Positions 18,317 through 27,163 of a stretch of 64,000 nucleotides of DNA are shown piece by piece. Position 1 is the stretch's first letter. The number at the start of each line of letters is the position of its first letter. The DNA lies in NCBI RefSeq assembly GCF_003056305.1, contig NZ_PYVX01000002.1:310001-374000 (forward strand), given 5' to 3'. Below the pieces are notes generated by a model, which was given only the letters and a program-made list of their open reading frames with translations, did no database searches and was not told the DNA's origin. This DNA comes from Halomonas denitrificans. Lineage in GTDB: Bacteria; Pseudomonadota; Gammaproteobacteria; Pseudomonadales; Halomonadaceae. A program made the translations under genes and the position numbers.

Positions 18317-19891
18317 TCAGTCGACGGTGGCGTACCACAGCCGCACCTTGTTGTCGGGCGTCTGCGGCAGCTGGATGCCGTCGTTGGCGGCCCAGATCAG
18401 CGGCTGCTGGTGGAGGGGGATCAGCGGGACCTCGGCCTTGGTGAGCGCGAAGGCCTCGCCGATCATCGCCAGGCGCTCCTGCTCGTCCTGGGCGACGGAG
18501 ATCCGCTTGACCAGCTCGTCGACCTCGGGGTTTTCATAGCCGCCGGGGTTCCAGGCGCCGTACTTGTCGTGGGGGCTGGTCAGCACCTGAGAGAGGATGC
18601 TGAAGGAGTCGAGCATCGGCAGGGTGGCCCAGCCGAACATCCAGACGTCGGAGCCGCCGTTCAGGGCCTCCTGCCAGTGGTTGCTGGCGTTGCGGGCGTT
18701 GACTCGGGTCTCGACGCCGATGCGCGCCCACATGGCGGCGATCGCCTGGCAGATCTCCTCGTCACGCACGTAGCGGTCGTTGGGGCAGTCCAGGCCGATG
18801 CTGAAGCCGTCGGGATAGCCGGCCTCGGCGAGCAGCTGCCGCGCGGCCTCGGGGTCGTAGGGGAAGCGCTCGTCGAGCTCGGCGTCGTAGCCGGGCACGG
18901 CCGGGGCCACCGGCAGGGCCGCGTTGCGCGACTTGCCGCGCATCAGCTTGTCGCGGATCAGCTCCATGTTGATGGCCTGGTAGAGCGCCTTGCGCACCCC
19001 CAGGTCGCGCAGCGGATTGCCGCCCTCGCCGCTGTCCGCCAGGGTCTCCGGCGACTGGTTGAGCGCCAGCATGATGGTGCGCAGTCCCGGCGTCTCGAGG
19101 ATCTGGAAGCCCGAGGCGTTCTCCAGGCGGGAGATGTCCTGCAGCGGCACGCTCAGCATCATGTCGATCTGACCGGAGAGCAGGGCCGAGACCCGGGTCG
19201 CGTCGGAGGCGATGGGGGTGAACTCGATGCGCGTCAGGTTGTGCTCGGCCTCGTCCCACCACTGCTCGTTGACGGTCAGCACCGTCTCGGCGTCGGGGCG
19301 GCGGGTGTCCAGCACGAAGGGGCCGGTGCCGTTGGTGTGGGTGGTGGCGTAGCTCTGCTCGCCCTTGCTGGGGTCGACGGGATTGAGCGCGCCGTGCTCG
19401 TCCATCCAGGTCTTGTCGAGGACGTAGACGTTGGTGAGGTCGTTGAGCAGCAGCGGGTAGTTGCCGTTCAGGTGAATGTCGACGGTGTACTCGTCGACCT
19501 TCTCGACCTTCGCCACGGCGGGCAGGTTGCCGCGGATGGGCGAGTCCGGGTGGGTCGCCCGCTCGAGCGAGGCGACCACGTCCTCGGCGGTAAAGGCGCT
19601 GCCGTCATGGAAGGTCACGCCCTCGCGCAGGGTGAAGCGCCAGCGATCGGGCTCCACCGCCTCCCAGCCGGTGGCCAGCGCAGGCTCGATCTCCAGCTCC
19701 TTGTTGTAGCGGACCAGCGGCTCGTAGATATGGTGCAGGAAGGCCAGCGTCGGGCTGATGGCCTGGCCGTGGGGGTCCATCGAGTAGACGTCGGAGGTGT
19801 CCGCCCAGGTGATGGTCTTGGCCTGTGCCGCGCCGGTCGCCACGCAGGTGGCCAGCAGCGTCATGGCCAGGGTCTTTTCAATCGGCTTCAT
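18317..19891 (-). CDS. dppA: Dipeptide-type ABC transporter substrate-binding protein
   Basis: 524 aa, SBP family 5. Signal peptide at residues 1-24 (MKPIEKTLAMTLLATCVATGAAQA). Family motifs: SMDPHGQAISPTLAFLHHIY, LREGVTFHDGSAFTAEDVV, and SYATTHTNGTGPFVL. The ATG at 19891 is preceded by GGGAGTCAACC; upstream in-frame codons would spoil the signal peptide. It is the first gene of an apparent eight-gene operon ending with two amidohydrolases, so the ligand is probably a ureide or N-heterocyclic compound, not necessarily a peptide. A GTATAC operator lies about 336 bases upstream. Confidence 0.9.
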   Translation of the reverse strand: MKPIEKTLAMTLLATCVATGAAQAKTITWADTSDVYSMDPHGQAISPTLAFLHHIYEPLVRYNKELEIEPALATGWEAVEPDRWRFTLREGVTFHDGSAFTAEDVVASLERATHPDSPIRGNLPAVAKVEKVDEYTVDIHLNGNYPLLLNDLTNVYVLDKTWMDEHGALNPVDPSKGEQSYATTHTNGTGPFVLDTRRPDAETVLTVNEQWWDEAEHNLTRIEFTPIASDATRVSALLSGQIDMMLSVPLQDISRLENASGFQILETPGLRTIMLALNQSPETLADSGEGGNPLRDLGVRKALYQAINMELIRDKLMRGKSRNAALPVAPAVPGYDAELDERFPYDPEAARQLLAEAGYPDGFSIGLDCPNDRYVRDEEICQAIAAMWARIGVETRVNARNASNHWQEALNGGSDVWMFGWATLPMLDSFSILSQVLTSPHDKYGAWNPGGYENPEVDELVKRISVAQDEQERLAMIGEAFALTKAEVPLIPLHQQPLIWAANDGIQLPQTPDNKVRLWYATVD

Positions 19892-20133
19892 GGTTGACTC
19901 CCAGGAGTTGTTGTTGTCGATGGCCTCCGTCGCGCGCAATGCTCTTCGCCGGGGATGGCTCATCGGGTTGTGGGATGGTGGGTGGTTTTTCCTCTTTTCT
20001 TGCCGTGCTTCATGGATATTTCATGCATCGTTGTGACAGTTAACACTCGGGAATTAACGGCTAATAGGTCCAGTTTTTCATTACAGTTGGTGCCAGATGA
20101 ACTTCGCCTTAATTCGTATGTTGTGGCGTAATG

Positions 20134-20152
20134 TCGACGAAAATATCGTCGA
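20134..20152. repeat. Inverted repeat TCGACGA-N5-TCGTCGA
   Basis: Perfect 7+7 inverted repeat in the dppA leader. It could be a regulator site or a hairpin in the leader RNA. No second copy was seen in the window. Confidence 0.45.
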
Positions 20153-20225
20153 TGGTGTGTTGCGAAAAAATAAACGGATTAATCTTTCCTTTTTGGGTGC
20201 TATGAGGCACGTGCTCATCGTCAAC

Positions 20226-20233
20226 TGTATACA
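20226..20233. promoter_or_regulatory. GTATAC-type operator upstream of dppA
   Basis: TGTATACA within AACTGTATACACTT, matching the sites at uraD/hiuH and gcl. Its distance of about 336 bases from dppA implies a long leader, or a promoter not yet located. Confidence 0.5.
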
Positions 20234-20573
20234 CTTTTCACGCAATGATGGACGGCATGCGGAGTCGCTATGTCACCATTTTTCATGAGGTTTTTAATGA
20301 TGAGGGTGGTCGGCGATGGGCTGGATTCCTGCGGTCAGGATGCGCGGTAGCGAGGCGAGGAAGAGGATGTTTTTTGGAGGGTGGTGAGTCGATACAGCGA
20401 AGGCGGTATGTCGGAGTGAATGGCGATAATACGGCGATATTGTCGGCAGGTTTTCGCCGTAATTGCGCGGGAGATGGTCGGCGATATGGTCGAAAGAAGG
20501 AGAGGGAGGTTAAAGAGGGTGTCGCGTCGACATGGTGTGGCGCTTCGCAGTGGGAGGGGGGAGGTGAGGAGGG

Positions 20574-20600
20574 GCGCCCCGACCCGTCAGGTCGGGGCGC
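20574..20600 (-). terminator. Terminator hairpin after the NCS1 permease
   Basis: An 11-bp perfect stem, GCGCCCCGACC-CGTCA-GGTCGGGGCGC, starts 36 bases after the permease stop on the minus strand. The T tract is weak. Confidence 0.65.
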
Positions 20601-20635
20601 TGAGTGGATCATCGAGAGAGCCTAGAGCGCGGGCT

Positions 20636-22096
20636 TCAGGAGTGAGCGGGAAGCGGCTCGCGCTGGTCGCGCATCAGCAGGTAGTAGAAGACGCCGCCCA
20701 GGGCGGCCCCGATCAGCCAGGCATAGCCGCCCAGCGCCTCGAGGGCCGGCACCCAGACCGAGGAGACCGAGAACAGCGCGGCCAGGCCGAAGGCGGCGAG
20801 CGCCCGCTTGTTCCAGCCCTTGACGTAGTGGTAGGCGCCGTCGGGGTCGCTCGAGAACATGTCCTGGATGTTGAGGCGCTGGTGCTTCACCAGGTAGTAG
20901 TCGACCACGATGATGCCGTAGAAGGGGGCCACGATGGCGCCCAGCGCATTGACGAAGCCGGCGATGCCGATCTGGCTGATCACCGAGACCCAGAGTGCGC
21001 CGACGAAGAAGGCCACCCCGGCGGTGATCAGTCCGCCGATGCGAAAGCTGATCTTGCGCGGGAAGAGGTTGGCCAGGTCGTAGGCCGGCGGAATGAAGTT
21101 GGCCACCAGGTTGATGCCCACGGTGGCGGCGAAGAAGGTGATCGCGGCGATGATGGTCAGCGGCAGCGAATCGACCCGCTCGATGATGTCCGAGGGGTTG
21201 GTCAGGGTCTCGCCGAAGAGCGCCAGGGTGCCGGCGGTGATGATCAGCGCGATGAACGAGAAGAAGGCGACGTTGAGCGGCAGGCCCAGCAGGTTGCCGA
21301 GCTTCATCTGCTTCTCGCTCTTCACGAAGCGGGTGAAGTCGCCGAAGTTGATCACCACCGCGGCGAAGTAGGCGATCATGGTGCCGGTGATGGCCAGGAA
21401 GGCGCCGACGGCGCTGCCCTGATACTCGCTCTCGCCGCTGAAGATGGTGCCTACCGCGGGTAGCAGGTCGCTGCCGGCCTGGAACCAGACGATGATCATC
21501 AGCGCCACCATCACCACGTAGACCAGCGGCCCCGCCCAGTTGAGGAAGTGCTTGATCTTCTCGATGCCCTGCCAGAACAGCGCGATCTGGAAGGCCCAGA
21601 CGATCACGAAGGAGAGCCAGCCGATCGCCGTCATGCCGAGGAACTCGCCGCCGGGGTCGCCGAACAGGGCGGTGAGCAGCAGCGCCATCGCGGTGGAGGC
21701 GAAGTAGGTCTGCACCCCGTACCAGAAGATGCCGATGATGGCGCGCAGCATGGCGGGGAAGTTGGCGCCGTGCACCCCCATGCTGGCGCGGATCATCACC
21801 GGGAAGGGCACGCCGTACTTGACGCTCGGCTTGCCGGTCAGGTTGACCAGCCACATCACCACGAAGCCGGCCAGGATGATCGCCGCCATCACCGCCCAGC
21901 CGTTGAGGCCGTAGGAGATGAACAGCGAGGCCGCCAGGGTGTAGCCGAACAGGCTCTGGATGTCGTTCGACCAGACGTTGAAGATCTCGAACCAGCCCCA
22001 GTTGCGATCGCCTTTCTTGATCGGGGCCAGGTCATCGTTGTAGAGGCTCGGGTCGCGATGCTGGATCTCCAGCTCTTGGTCCGTCATGTCCGTCAT
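20636..22096 (-). CDS. NCS1-family nucleobase/allantoin permease (second copy)
   Basis: 486 aa, about 12 membrane segments. NCS1 traits: NVWSNDIQSLFGYTLAASLF in TM1, KYGVPFPVMIRASMGVHGANFPAMLRA, and IIVVDYYLVKHQRLNIQDMF near residue 410. The family takes up cytosine, uracil, allantoin, hydantoin or thiamine with sodium or protons. ATGs at 22096 and 22087 are both possible; neither has a strong ribosome site. It follows the other NCS1 permease and the racemase hpxA on the same strand, so it is probably the third gene of that operon. The two permeases are quite different from each other, suggesting different substrates. Confidence 0.87.
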   Translation of the reverse strand: MTDMTDQELEIQHRDPSLYNDDLAPIKKGDRNWGWFEIFNVWSNDIQSLFGYTLAASLFISYGLNGWAVMAAIILAGFVVMWLVNLTGKPSVKYGVPFPVMIRASMGVHGANFPAMLRAIIGIFWYGVQTYFASTAMALLLTALFGDPGGEFLGMTAIGWLSFVIVWAFQIALFWQGIEKIKHFLNWAGPLVYVVMVALMIIVWFQAGSDLLPAVGTIFSGESEYQGSAVGAFLAITGTMIAYFAAVVINFGDFTRFVKSEKQMKLGNLLGLPLNVAFFSFIALIITAGTLALFGETLTNPSDIIERVDSLPLTIIAAITFFAATVGINLVANFIPPAYDLANLFPRKISFRIGGLITAGVAFFVGALWVSVISQIGIAGFVNALGAIVAPFYGIIVVDYYLVKHQRLNIQDMFSSDPDGAYHYVKGWNKRALAAFGLAALFSVSSVWVPALEALGGYAWLIGAALGGVFYYLLMRDQREPLPAHS

Positions 22097-22182
22097 GGGA
22101 GCTGCCTTGTGTGCTGGTGGTGATCCCGGCCCCCATGGAAGGGGCCGGGCGTCGGGGGGAGGCTATCCCCGCGGTCGAGGCG

Positions 22183-23559
22183 TCACTGGCAGAAGCGCTG
22201 GCACGGGGCCCAGTGCTTCATCAGCAGGAAGTAGGTGACACCGGCCGGAATCAGGCTGGCGTACCAGGAGACGGAGGAGAAGGTCAGGGCAGCGATGATG
22301 CCTACGGCGGTGGCGATCAGCGCCCCCGGGTTGACGCCGCGGTAGGGCCCCTGCTCGTCATAGAGCTTGCCGAGGTCCAGGGTGCGGCGGCGCACCAGGT
22401 AGTAGTCGACCACCAGGATGGCGAAGATCGGGCCGAGGAAGGCGGAGTAGGTCTGCACGAACAGCTGCAGGCCGTCGGCGGAGTCCGGCTGCACCAGTTC
22501 CCAGGGGAAGGTCGCGAAGGCCAGCAGGCCGACGATCACGGTGGCGGTGCGGAACTTCAGCTTGAAGGCGTCCATCAGCACGTAGGTCGGCGGCACCACG
22601 TTGTTGAGCACGTTGGTGGTCACCTGGGCGAAGGCGATGAACAGCAGGGTGGTCATCAGCAGCGGGGTGTTGTCCACGGCGTTGGCGAACACCTGGATGG
22701 GATCGGCCACGCCGGTGGCCTCGGAGACCATGTAGCCGATCAGGCCCATGAACAGGGTGCAGGGCAGGATCGACATGGCGTAGAGGGTGGTCAAAAGGCC
22801 CGGGCCGCTGCCCTCCTTGTGCTCGCGGGAGTAGTCGCTGACGTTGAGCATCATGGTGCTGTAGATGCCCAGGAACAGCATGGTGGCGCCCCAGAAGGGC
22901 ATGCCCCAGGAGCCTTCCATGGTCAGCATGCTGGCGGAGAGCTCGTCGCCGTAGCGCTGCACGGTGCTGTAGAACATGTAGACCAGCGAGGCCAGGATGA
23001 AGGCGCTGCCGATGTTCTCCAGCCACTTGATGCCCTGGAAGCCGAGCACCGACAGGGCGATCTGCAGGAACTGGAAGGCGATGAAGAAGAAGACCAGGTT
23101 GTCGAAGCCGAACAGGGTCGCCGAGACCATGTTCAGGGCGCCGGCCCCGATCCAGCTCTGGAAGCCGTACCAGACGATGGCGGGCACGGCGCGCACCAGC
23201 CCCGGCAGGCGGGTGCCGGCGAAGCCGAAGGCGCTGCGCGCCTGGACCATGAAGGGAATGCCGTACTTGTAGCCGGCGGCGCCGTTCAGGGCCAGGGCGA
23301 TGCCGATCACGAAGCAGCCGATGGCGATCGCCAGGGTCGCCTGCAGCAGGTTCAGCGTGCCGACCACGCTGGAGCCCATGGTGAAGGTGCCGATCGAGAC
23401 GCAGCCGCCGAACCAGGCCAGCAGGTAGGAGGTGCGACCCATGATGCGGGTCTTCTGGGGGGCCAGCGACTCGCTGCCGGCGGCCTTGGTGTCGTGGTGG
23501 GCGTCGTGGGTCACCCGGGTATCATCGCCGGGGACGGCGCGGGAGGTCGAGAGGGTCAT
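22183..23559 (-). CDS. NCS1-family allantoin/hydantoin-type permease
   Basis: 458 aa. After a 35-residue polar lead the segment RTSYLLAWFGGCVSIGTFTMGSSVV begins the NCS1 core. YKYGIPFMVQARSAFGFAG, AIVWYGFQSWIGAGALN, TTNVLNNVVPPTYVLMDAF and VVDYYLVRRRTLDLGKLYDEQG match the cytosine/allantoin/hydantoin branch; the last segment resembles the Mhp1 hydantoin transporter. It sits 104 bases after hpxA. Import of allantoin (or hydantoins) is the best guess from these neighbours. Confidence 0.87.
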   Translation of the reverse strand: MTLSTSRAVPGDDTRVTHDAHHDTKAAGSESLAPQKTRIMGRTSYLLAWFGGCVSIGTFTMGSSVVGTLNLLQATLAIAIGCFVIGIALALNGAAGYKYGIPFMVQARSAFGFAGTRLPGLVRAVPAIVWYGFQSWIGAGALNMVSATLFGFDNLVFFFIAFQFLQIALSVLGFQGIKWLENIGSAFILASLVYMFYSTVQRYGDELSASMLTMEGSWGMPFWGATMLFLGIYSTMMLNVSDYSREHKEGSGPGLLTTLYAMSILPCTLFMGLIGYMVSEATGVADPIQVFANAVDNTPLLMTTLLFIAFAQVTTNVLNNVVPPTYVLMDAFKLKFRTATVIVGLLAFATFPWELVQPDSADGLQLFVQTYSAFLGPIFAILVVDYYLVRRRTLDLGKLYDEQGPYRGVNPGALIATAVGIIAALTFSSVSWYASLIPAGVTYFLLMKHWAPCQRFCQ

Positions 23560-23663
23560 GATGCTTACCTCGCAAGGGGGTGCTGTCGTTGTGGTTGTTG
23601 TCCGGCCCGCTCGGGGGCCGGGGTCGCCGGCGCGGCGCGGCCGGCTAGCCGTCGATGCCGGCG

Positions 23664-24410
23664 TCAGCGCAGGCCGGCGCCATGGGAGAGGTGCTCGAAG
23701 CGCCCGGTGAAGGCCTTGGCCCGCGGGAAGGCGAGGTCGCCCACCTTGCTGGTGCCGAGCCCCAGGCCGACCAGCGCCTCACTGAGCTTGACCGCGGCGG
23801 TCACGCCCTCGACCACCGGCAGGCCGACGGCCGCGCTGATCTCGTCGGTGAGGTCGGCCATGCCGCCGCAGCCCAGCACGATGGCGCCGATGCCGTCCTC
23901 GTCGCGGGCGCGGCGGCCCTCCTCGATGATGCGGGTGAGCGCGGCGTCGCCGTCGTCCTCGAGGTCGAGCACCGGGATCTCGGCGGCGCGGACCCGCCGG
24001 CAGTGGTGGCTGAAGCCGTACTGCTCGAGCAGGTGCTCGGCGATGATGCCGGTGCGGCCCAGGGTGGTGACCACCGAGAAGCGGGTGCTGATCAACGTGG
24101 CCATGTGGAAGGCGGCCTCGGCGATGCCGATCACCGGGGCCCGGGTCAGCTCCCGGGCCGCCAGCAGGCCGGGATCGCCGAAGCAGGCGATGATATAGGC
24201 ATCCACGCCGTCGCGCTCGCCGGCCATCACCTCCTCGAGCACGCCCACGGCGCTGATGGCCTCGTCGAAGTGGCTCTCGATGGAGACCGGCCCGTGTGCG
24301 GGTTGGGTGGCGGTGATGACGGTGCCGGGGGCGGCGATGCCCTGGGCGGCGGTGCCGATGGTGTCGGTCATGCCGCGGGTGGTGTTGGGGTTGATGACGC
24401 GAATCTGCAT
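23664..24410 (-). CDS. hpxA: Allantoin/hydantoin racemase
   Basis: 248 aa, Asp/Glu/hydantoin racemase family. Both catalytic cysteines are present: C76 in ACFGDPG and C181 in LGCGGM, the spacing known for hydantoin and allantoin racemases. The N-terminus MQIRVINPNTT is characteristic. The enzyme interconverts R- and S-allantoin (or 5-substituted hydantoins) so that stereospecific allantoinase can use both. First gene of an operon with two NCS1 permeases, divergent from a second family member across a promoter region with several GTATAC-type sites. Confidence 0.85.
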   Translation of the reverse strand: MQIRVINPNTTRGMTDTIGTAAQGIAAPGTVITATQPAHGPVSIESHFDEAISAVGVLEEVMAGERDGVDAYIIACFGDPGLLAARELTRAPVIGIAEAAFHMATLISTRFSVVTTLGRTGIIAEHLLEQYGFSHHCRRVRAAEIPVLDLEDDGDAALTRIIEEGRRARDEDGIGAIVLGCGGMADLTDEISAAVGLPVVEGVTAAVKLSEALVGLGLGTSKVGDLAFPRAKAFTGRFEHLSHGAGLR

Positions 24411-24844
24411 GGGAGGTCTCGCTGTCTCGTTATTCTTGTGAACAAGGAATTTGCTTCTTGTACACAAAATAGGATGGCGTGTTCGCCAAATCAAGTCCGG
24501 ATGGGGTGGCGGTGCAGTCCATTAAACCCTTTAAAATCAGTAGTATGAATCATAGTTAGAGAAAAAGTTGTGCCGCCATGCAATGTATACAACATGTTGT
24601 CGTCAATTCCTCTCCTAAAATGCATACATTTTTGTCCTATCAATGAATACAATGACGACGACGACGCTTTGCCCCTGTCACTATGGTGCCCCGACGGTAA
24701 CGCCGGCCCTCCGCTAGGGCGCTGACGCGGGCGAACCCGGCGCGACACGAGGGGGCGGCAGCTTTCCCTTGGCGTGGGGGTTGATTTCTTGTATACAAAA
24801 ATGGAGTCTGAAGGCCACGACCCGGCTCCAGCGGAGGAGACGCG
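24411..24844. promoter_or_regulatory. Divergent promoter region with multiple TGTATACA-type sites
   Basis: 434 bases, partly very AT-rich, between two divergent racemase-family genes. Sites seen: TGTACACA (24459-24466), TGTATACA (24584-24591), TGCATACA (24621-24628), TGAATACA (24644-24651) and TGTATACA (24790-24797, in CTTGTATACAAAA). This is the densest cluster of the motif in the window. No gene was found here. Confidence 0.65.
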
Positions 24845-25507
24845 ATGCGCCTGCTGATGCTCAACGGCAACACCAACGCCGCCATGACCGACGCCATGGC
24901 CGCTCGGGCCCGGGCCTTTCTCGGCGAGGCGGTCGAGGTGGAGGCCGAGACGGCCGAGCGGGGCGTGGCCTATATCGGCTCGCGGCGCGACTGCGCCCTG
25001 GCCGGCGCCGCCGTGGTGGCGAGCCTCGAGGCGCACGGCGGGCGGGATCACGCGGCGGTGCTGCTGGCCTGCTTCGGCGAGCCGGGGCTGGCGGCGGCGC
25101 GCGAGATCAGCCCGGTGCCGGTGACCGGCCTGCTCGAGGCCTCAGTGCTCTCGGCGCTGCAGCTTGGCGCGCGCTTCTCGATCGTGACCCCCGGCCGTCG
25201 CTGGCCGCGGATGATCGAGGACGTGCTGCACGACCTGGGCGCGGCGCGCCACTGCCTGGAGATCACCCCGGTGGAGGTTGGCGACCTGGCCCTGCCGGCC
25301 GAGCACGAGGCCGCCCGCGCGCGGGTGCAGGTGGCCGTCGACCGGCAGGCGCGGCGCTCGCCCGATGCGATCATCGTCGGCGGGGCCGCCTTCGCGGGCC
25401 TGGCCGCGGCGCTCGAGGCCCCGTCCGGGACGCGGCTGATCGACTCCCTGGACGCCGGCCTGGCCCAGAGCCTGGCGCTGATGCGGCTGACCGCCGACCG
25501 CGGGTAG
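24845..25507 (+). CDS. Asp/Glu/hydantoin racemase-family protein lacking the second catalytic Cys
   Basis: 220 aa. It begins MRLLMLNGNTNAAMTD and keeps C76 in ACFGEPG, but the second catalytic position reads VGGAAFAGL (Ala181 instead of Cys). It is also shorter at the C-terminus than HpxA. Two-base racemisation would need both cysteines, so it may be a one-sided enzyme, a decarboxylase-like relative or a binding protein. A GAGGAGACGCG ribosome site precedes the ATG. Divergent from hpxA and 115 bases upstream of puuE; expression is likely under the same operator. Confidence 0.75.
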   Translation: MRLLMLNGNTNAAMTDAMAARARAFLGEAVEVEAETAERGVAYIGSRRDCALAGAAVVASLEAHGGRDHAAVLLACFGEPGLAAAREISPVPVTGLLEASVLSALQLGARFSIVTPGRRWPRMIEDVLHDLGAARHCLEITPVEVGDLALPAEHEAARARVQVAVDRQARRSPDAIIVGGAAFAGLAAALEAPSGTRLIDSLDAGLAQSLALMRLTADRG

Positions 25508-25547
25508 GGGATCTTGCAACTCTAGTGGGCACACCCTATCCTTTAAT

Positions 25548-25555
25548 TGTATACA
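25548..25555. promoter_or_regulatory. GTATAC-type operator before puuE
   Basis: TGTATACA in AATTGTATACATTT, 68 bases before the puuE start and 41 bases after the preceding stop, so puuE probably has its own regulated promoter. Confidence 0.6.
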
Positions 25556-25622
25556 TTTAGTGTTGCTCAAAATGGCCGCCACGTGCCATCGAGCCAGCCC
25601 CTAACAAGAAGGAAGCTACGCC

Positions 25623-26555
25623 ATGACCTCACCGACCCGAGGGGACTATCCCCGTGACCTGATCGGCTACGGCCGCACGCCGCCCGAGGCCAAGTGGCCC
25701 GGCAAGGCGCGGATCGCCGTGCAGTTCGTGCTCAACTACGAGGAGGGCGGCGAGAACTGCGTGCTCCACGGCGACAAGGGCTCCGAGCAGTTCCTCTCCG
25801 AGATCATCGGGGCCGACTCCTATCCCGATCGCCACCTGAGCATGGAGTCGATCTACGAGTACGGCTCCCGGGCCGGCGTGTGGCGGATCCTGCGCGAGTT
25901 CGAGCGTCGCGGCCTGCCGCTGACGGTGTTCGGTGTCGCCATGGCGCTGGAGCGCCACCCCGAGGTGGCCCACGCCTTCAAGGAGCTGGGGCACGAGATC
26001 GCCTGCCACGGCTATCGCTGGATCCACTACCAGAACGTCTCGGAAGAGCTCGAGTGCGAGCACATGCGCCGCGCCATCGAGATCTTCCAGTCGCTCTACG
26101 GCGAGAAGCCGCTGGGCTGGTACACCGGTCGCGACAGCCCCAACACCCGCCGCCTGGTGCTCGACGAGGGCAACTTCCTCTACGACAGCGACTACTACGG
26201 CGACGACCTGCCGTTCTGGACCCGCGAGGCGGACAGCCAGGGCCGCGAGCACAGCCATCTGGTGGTGCCCTACACCCTGGACACCAACGACATGCGCTTC
26301 GCCGCGCCCCAGGGCTTCAACACCGCGGATCACTTCTTCACCTACCTGCGGGATGCCTTCGATGTGCTCTACGCGGAAGGCGAGGACACCCCGAAGATGC
26401 TCTCCGTGGGCATGCACTGCCGGCTGCTCGGCCGTCCGGGCCGCTTCCGCGCCCTGCAGCGCTTCCTCGACCATATCGAGGCCCACGATCGCGTCTGGGT
26501 CACCCGTCGCGTGGACATCGCCCGCCACTGGGCCGATCACCACCCGGCGCCCTGA
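25623..26555 (+). CDS. puuE: Metal-independent allantoinase (PuuE, polysaccharide deacetylase fold)
   Basis: 310 aa, the normal length. Family-specific segments are DYPRDLIGYGRTPPEAKWPG at the N-terminus, VLNYEEGGENCVLHGDKGSE, HEIACHGYRWIHYQNVSEE and GWYTGRDSPNTRRLV. PuuE opens the hydantoin ring of S-allantoin to give allantoate. It has the NodB-type fold and is unrelated to the amidohydrolase AllB. The ribosome site AGAAGGAAG is close to the ATG. It is followed by allA and allE on the same strand; allantoate amidohydrolase, the step between them, is not in the window. Confidence 0.95.
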   Translation: MTSPTRGDYPRDLIGYGRTPPEAKWPGKARIAVQFVLNYEEGGENCVLHGDKGSEQFLSEIIGADSYPDRHLSMESIYEYGSRAGVWRILREFERRGLPLTVFGVAMALERHPEVAHAFKELGHEIACHGYRWIHYQNVSEELECEHMRRAIEIFQSLYGEKPLGWYTGRDSPNTRRLVLDEGNFLYDSDYYGDDLPFWTREADSQGREHSHLVVPYTLDTNDMRFAAPQGFNTADHFFTYLRDAFDVLYAEGEDTPKMLSVGMHCRLLGRPGRFRALQRFLDHIEAHDRVWVTRRVDIARHWADHHPAP

Positions 26556-26626
26556 TCCGGCGACATCCCCGAGCCCGGGGCGGGCGGTGCGCCGCCCGCC
26601 CCGCCCTGCGTTCTTCAGGAGCCGTC

Positions 26627-27163
26627 ATGCTTGAACTCGAGGCCCAGCCCCTCACCCCGGAGGCCTTCGCGCCCTTCGGCGAGGTGATCGATACCCGCAC
26701 CTCCGACTACTTCCACATCAACGCCGGCCGCACCCGGCGCTACCACGACCTGGCCCGGGTCGAGACTCTCGGTGAGCAGGCCCGCGCGCTGATCAGCATC
26801 TTCGTCAGCCAGCCGGTCGAGCTGCCCCTCGAGCTGCCCTTCCTCGAGCGTCATCCCCAGGGCAGCCAGGCCTTCGTGCCGATGCACGAGGAGCGCTTCA
26901 TCGTGGTGGTGGCGCCGCCCGGCGAGGCGATCGCGCCGAGTGACGTGCGCGCCTTCGTCACCGACGGCCGCCAGGGCGTCAACTACCGCGCCGGCACCTG
27001 GCACGCCATCCAGTCGGTGCTCGAGCGCGAGGGCGAGTTCCTGGTCGTGGATCGCGGCGGCGAGGGCAACAACTGCGACGAGTACCCCATCGACATCCGC
27101 GTGACCCTGCCGCAAGGCGCGGCCGTCGCGCCGACCCACAGCGAACAGGAGTCCACCTCATGA
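26627..27163 (+). CDS. allA: Ureidoglycolate lyase
   Basis: 178 aa, cupin-like fold. Key family segments: RRYHDLARVE near residue 40, ERHPQGSQAFVPM near 80, YRAGTWHAIQSVL near 122 and LVVDRGGEGNNCDEY near 140. It splits S-ureidoglycolate to glyoxylate and urea. The ATG at 26627 has CAGGAG five bases before it. Its stop overlaps the allE start (ATGA at 27160-27163), so the two are translationally coupled. Confidence 0.94.
   Translation: MLELEAQPLTPEAFAPFGEVIDTRTSDYFHINAGRTRRYHDLARVETLGEQARALISIFVSQPVELPLELPFLERHPQGSQAFVPMHEERFIVVVAPPGEAIAPSDVRAFVTDGRQGVNYRAGTWHAIQSVLEREGEFLVVDRGGEGNNCDEYPIDIRVTLPQGAAVAPTHSEQESTS

Larger units (their letters stand above)
19892..20635. other. Long AT-richer leader/intergenic region upstream of dppA
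   Basis: 744 bases without a convincing gene; short open frames lack ribosome sites and family-like content. It contains a perfect 7+7 inverted repeat TCGACGA-N5-TCGTCGA (20134-20152), the operator TGTATACA at 20226-20233 and the terminator of the upstream permease gene at 20574-20600. The stretch 19970-20290 is clearly more AT-rich than the surroundings, as expected for a promoter with a long 5' leader. Confidence 0.6.

Noticed and set aside
20097..20612. Small open frames in the dppA leader
   Set aside because: No ribosome site, no family resemblance, and unusual composition; the region is better explained as a leader or promoter.
22111..24198. 695-codon plus-strand open frame opposite the NCS1 genes and hpxA
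   Set aside because: Low-complexity Gly/Gln/His/Asp content, spans three real genes on the other strand, no ribosome site.
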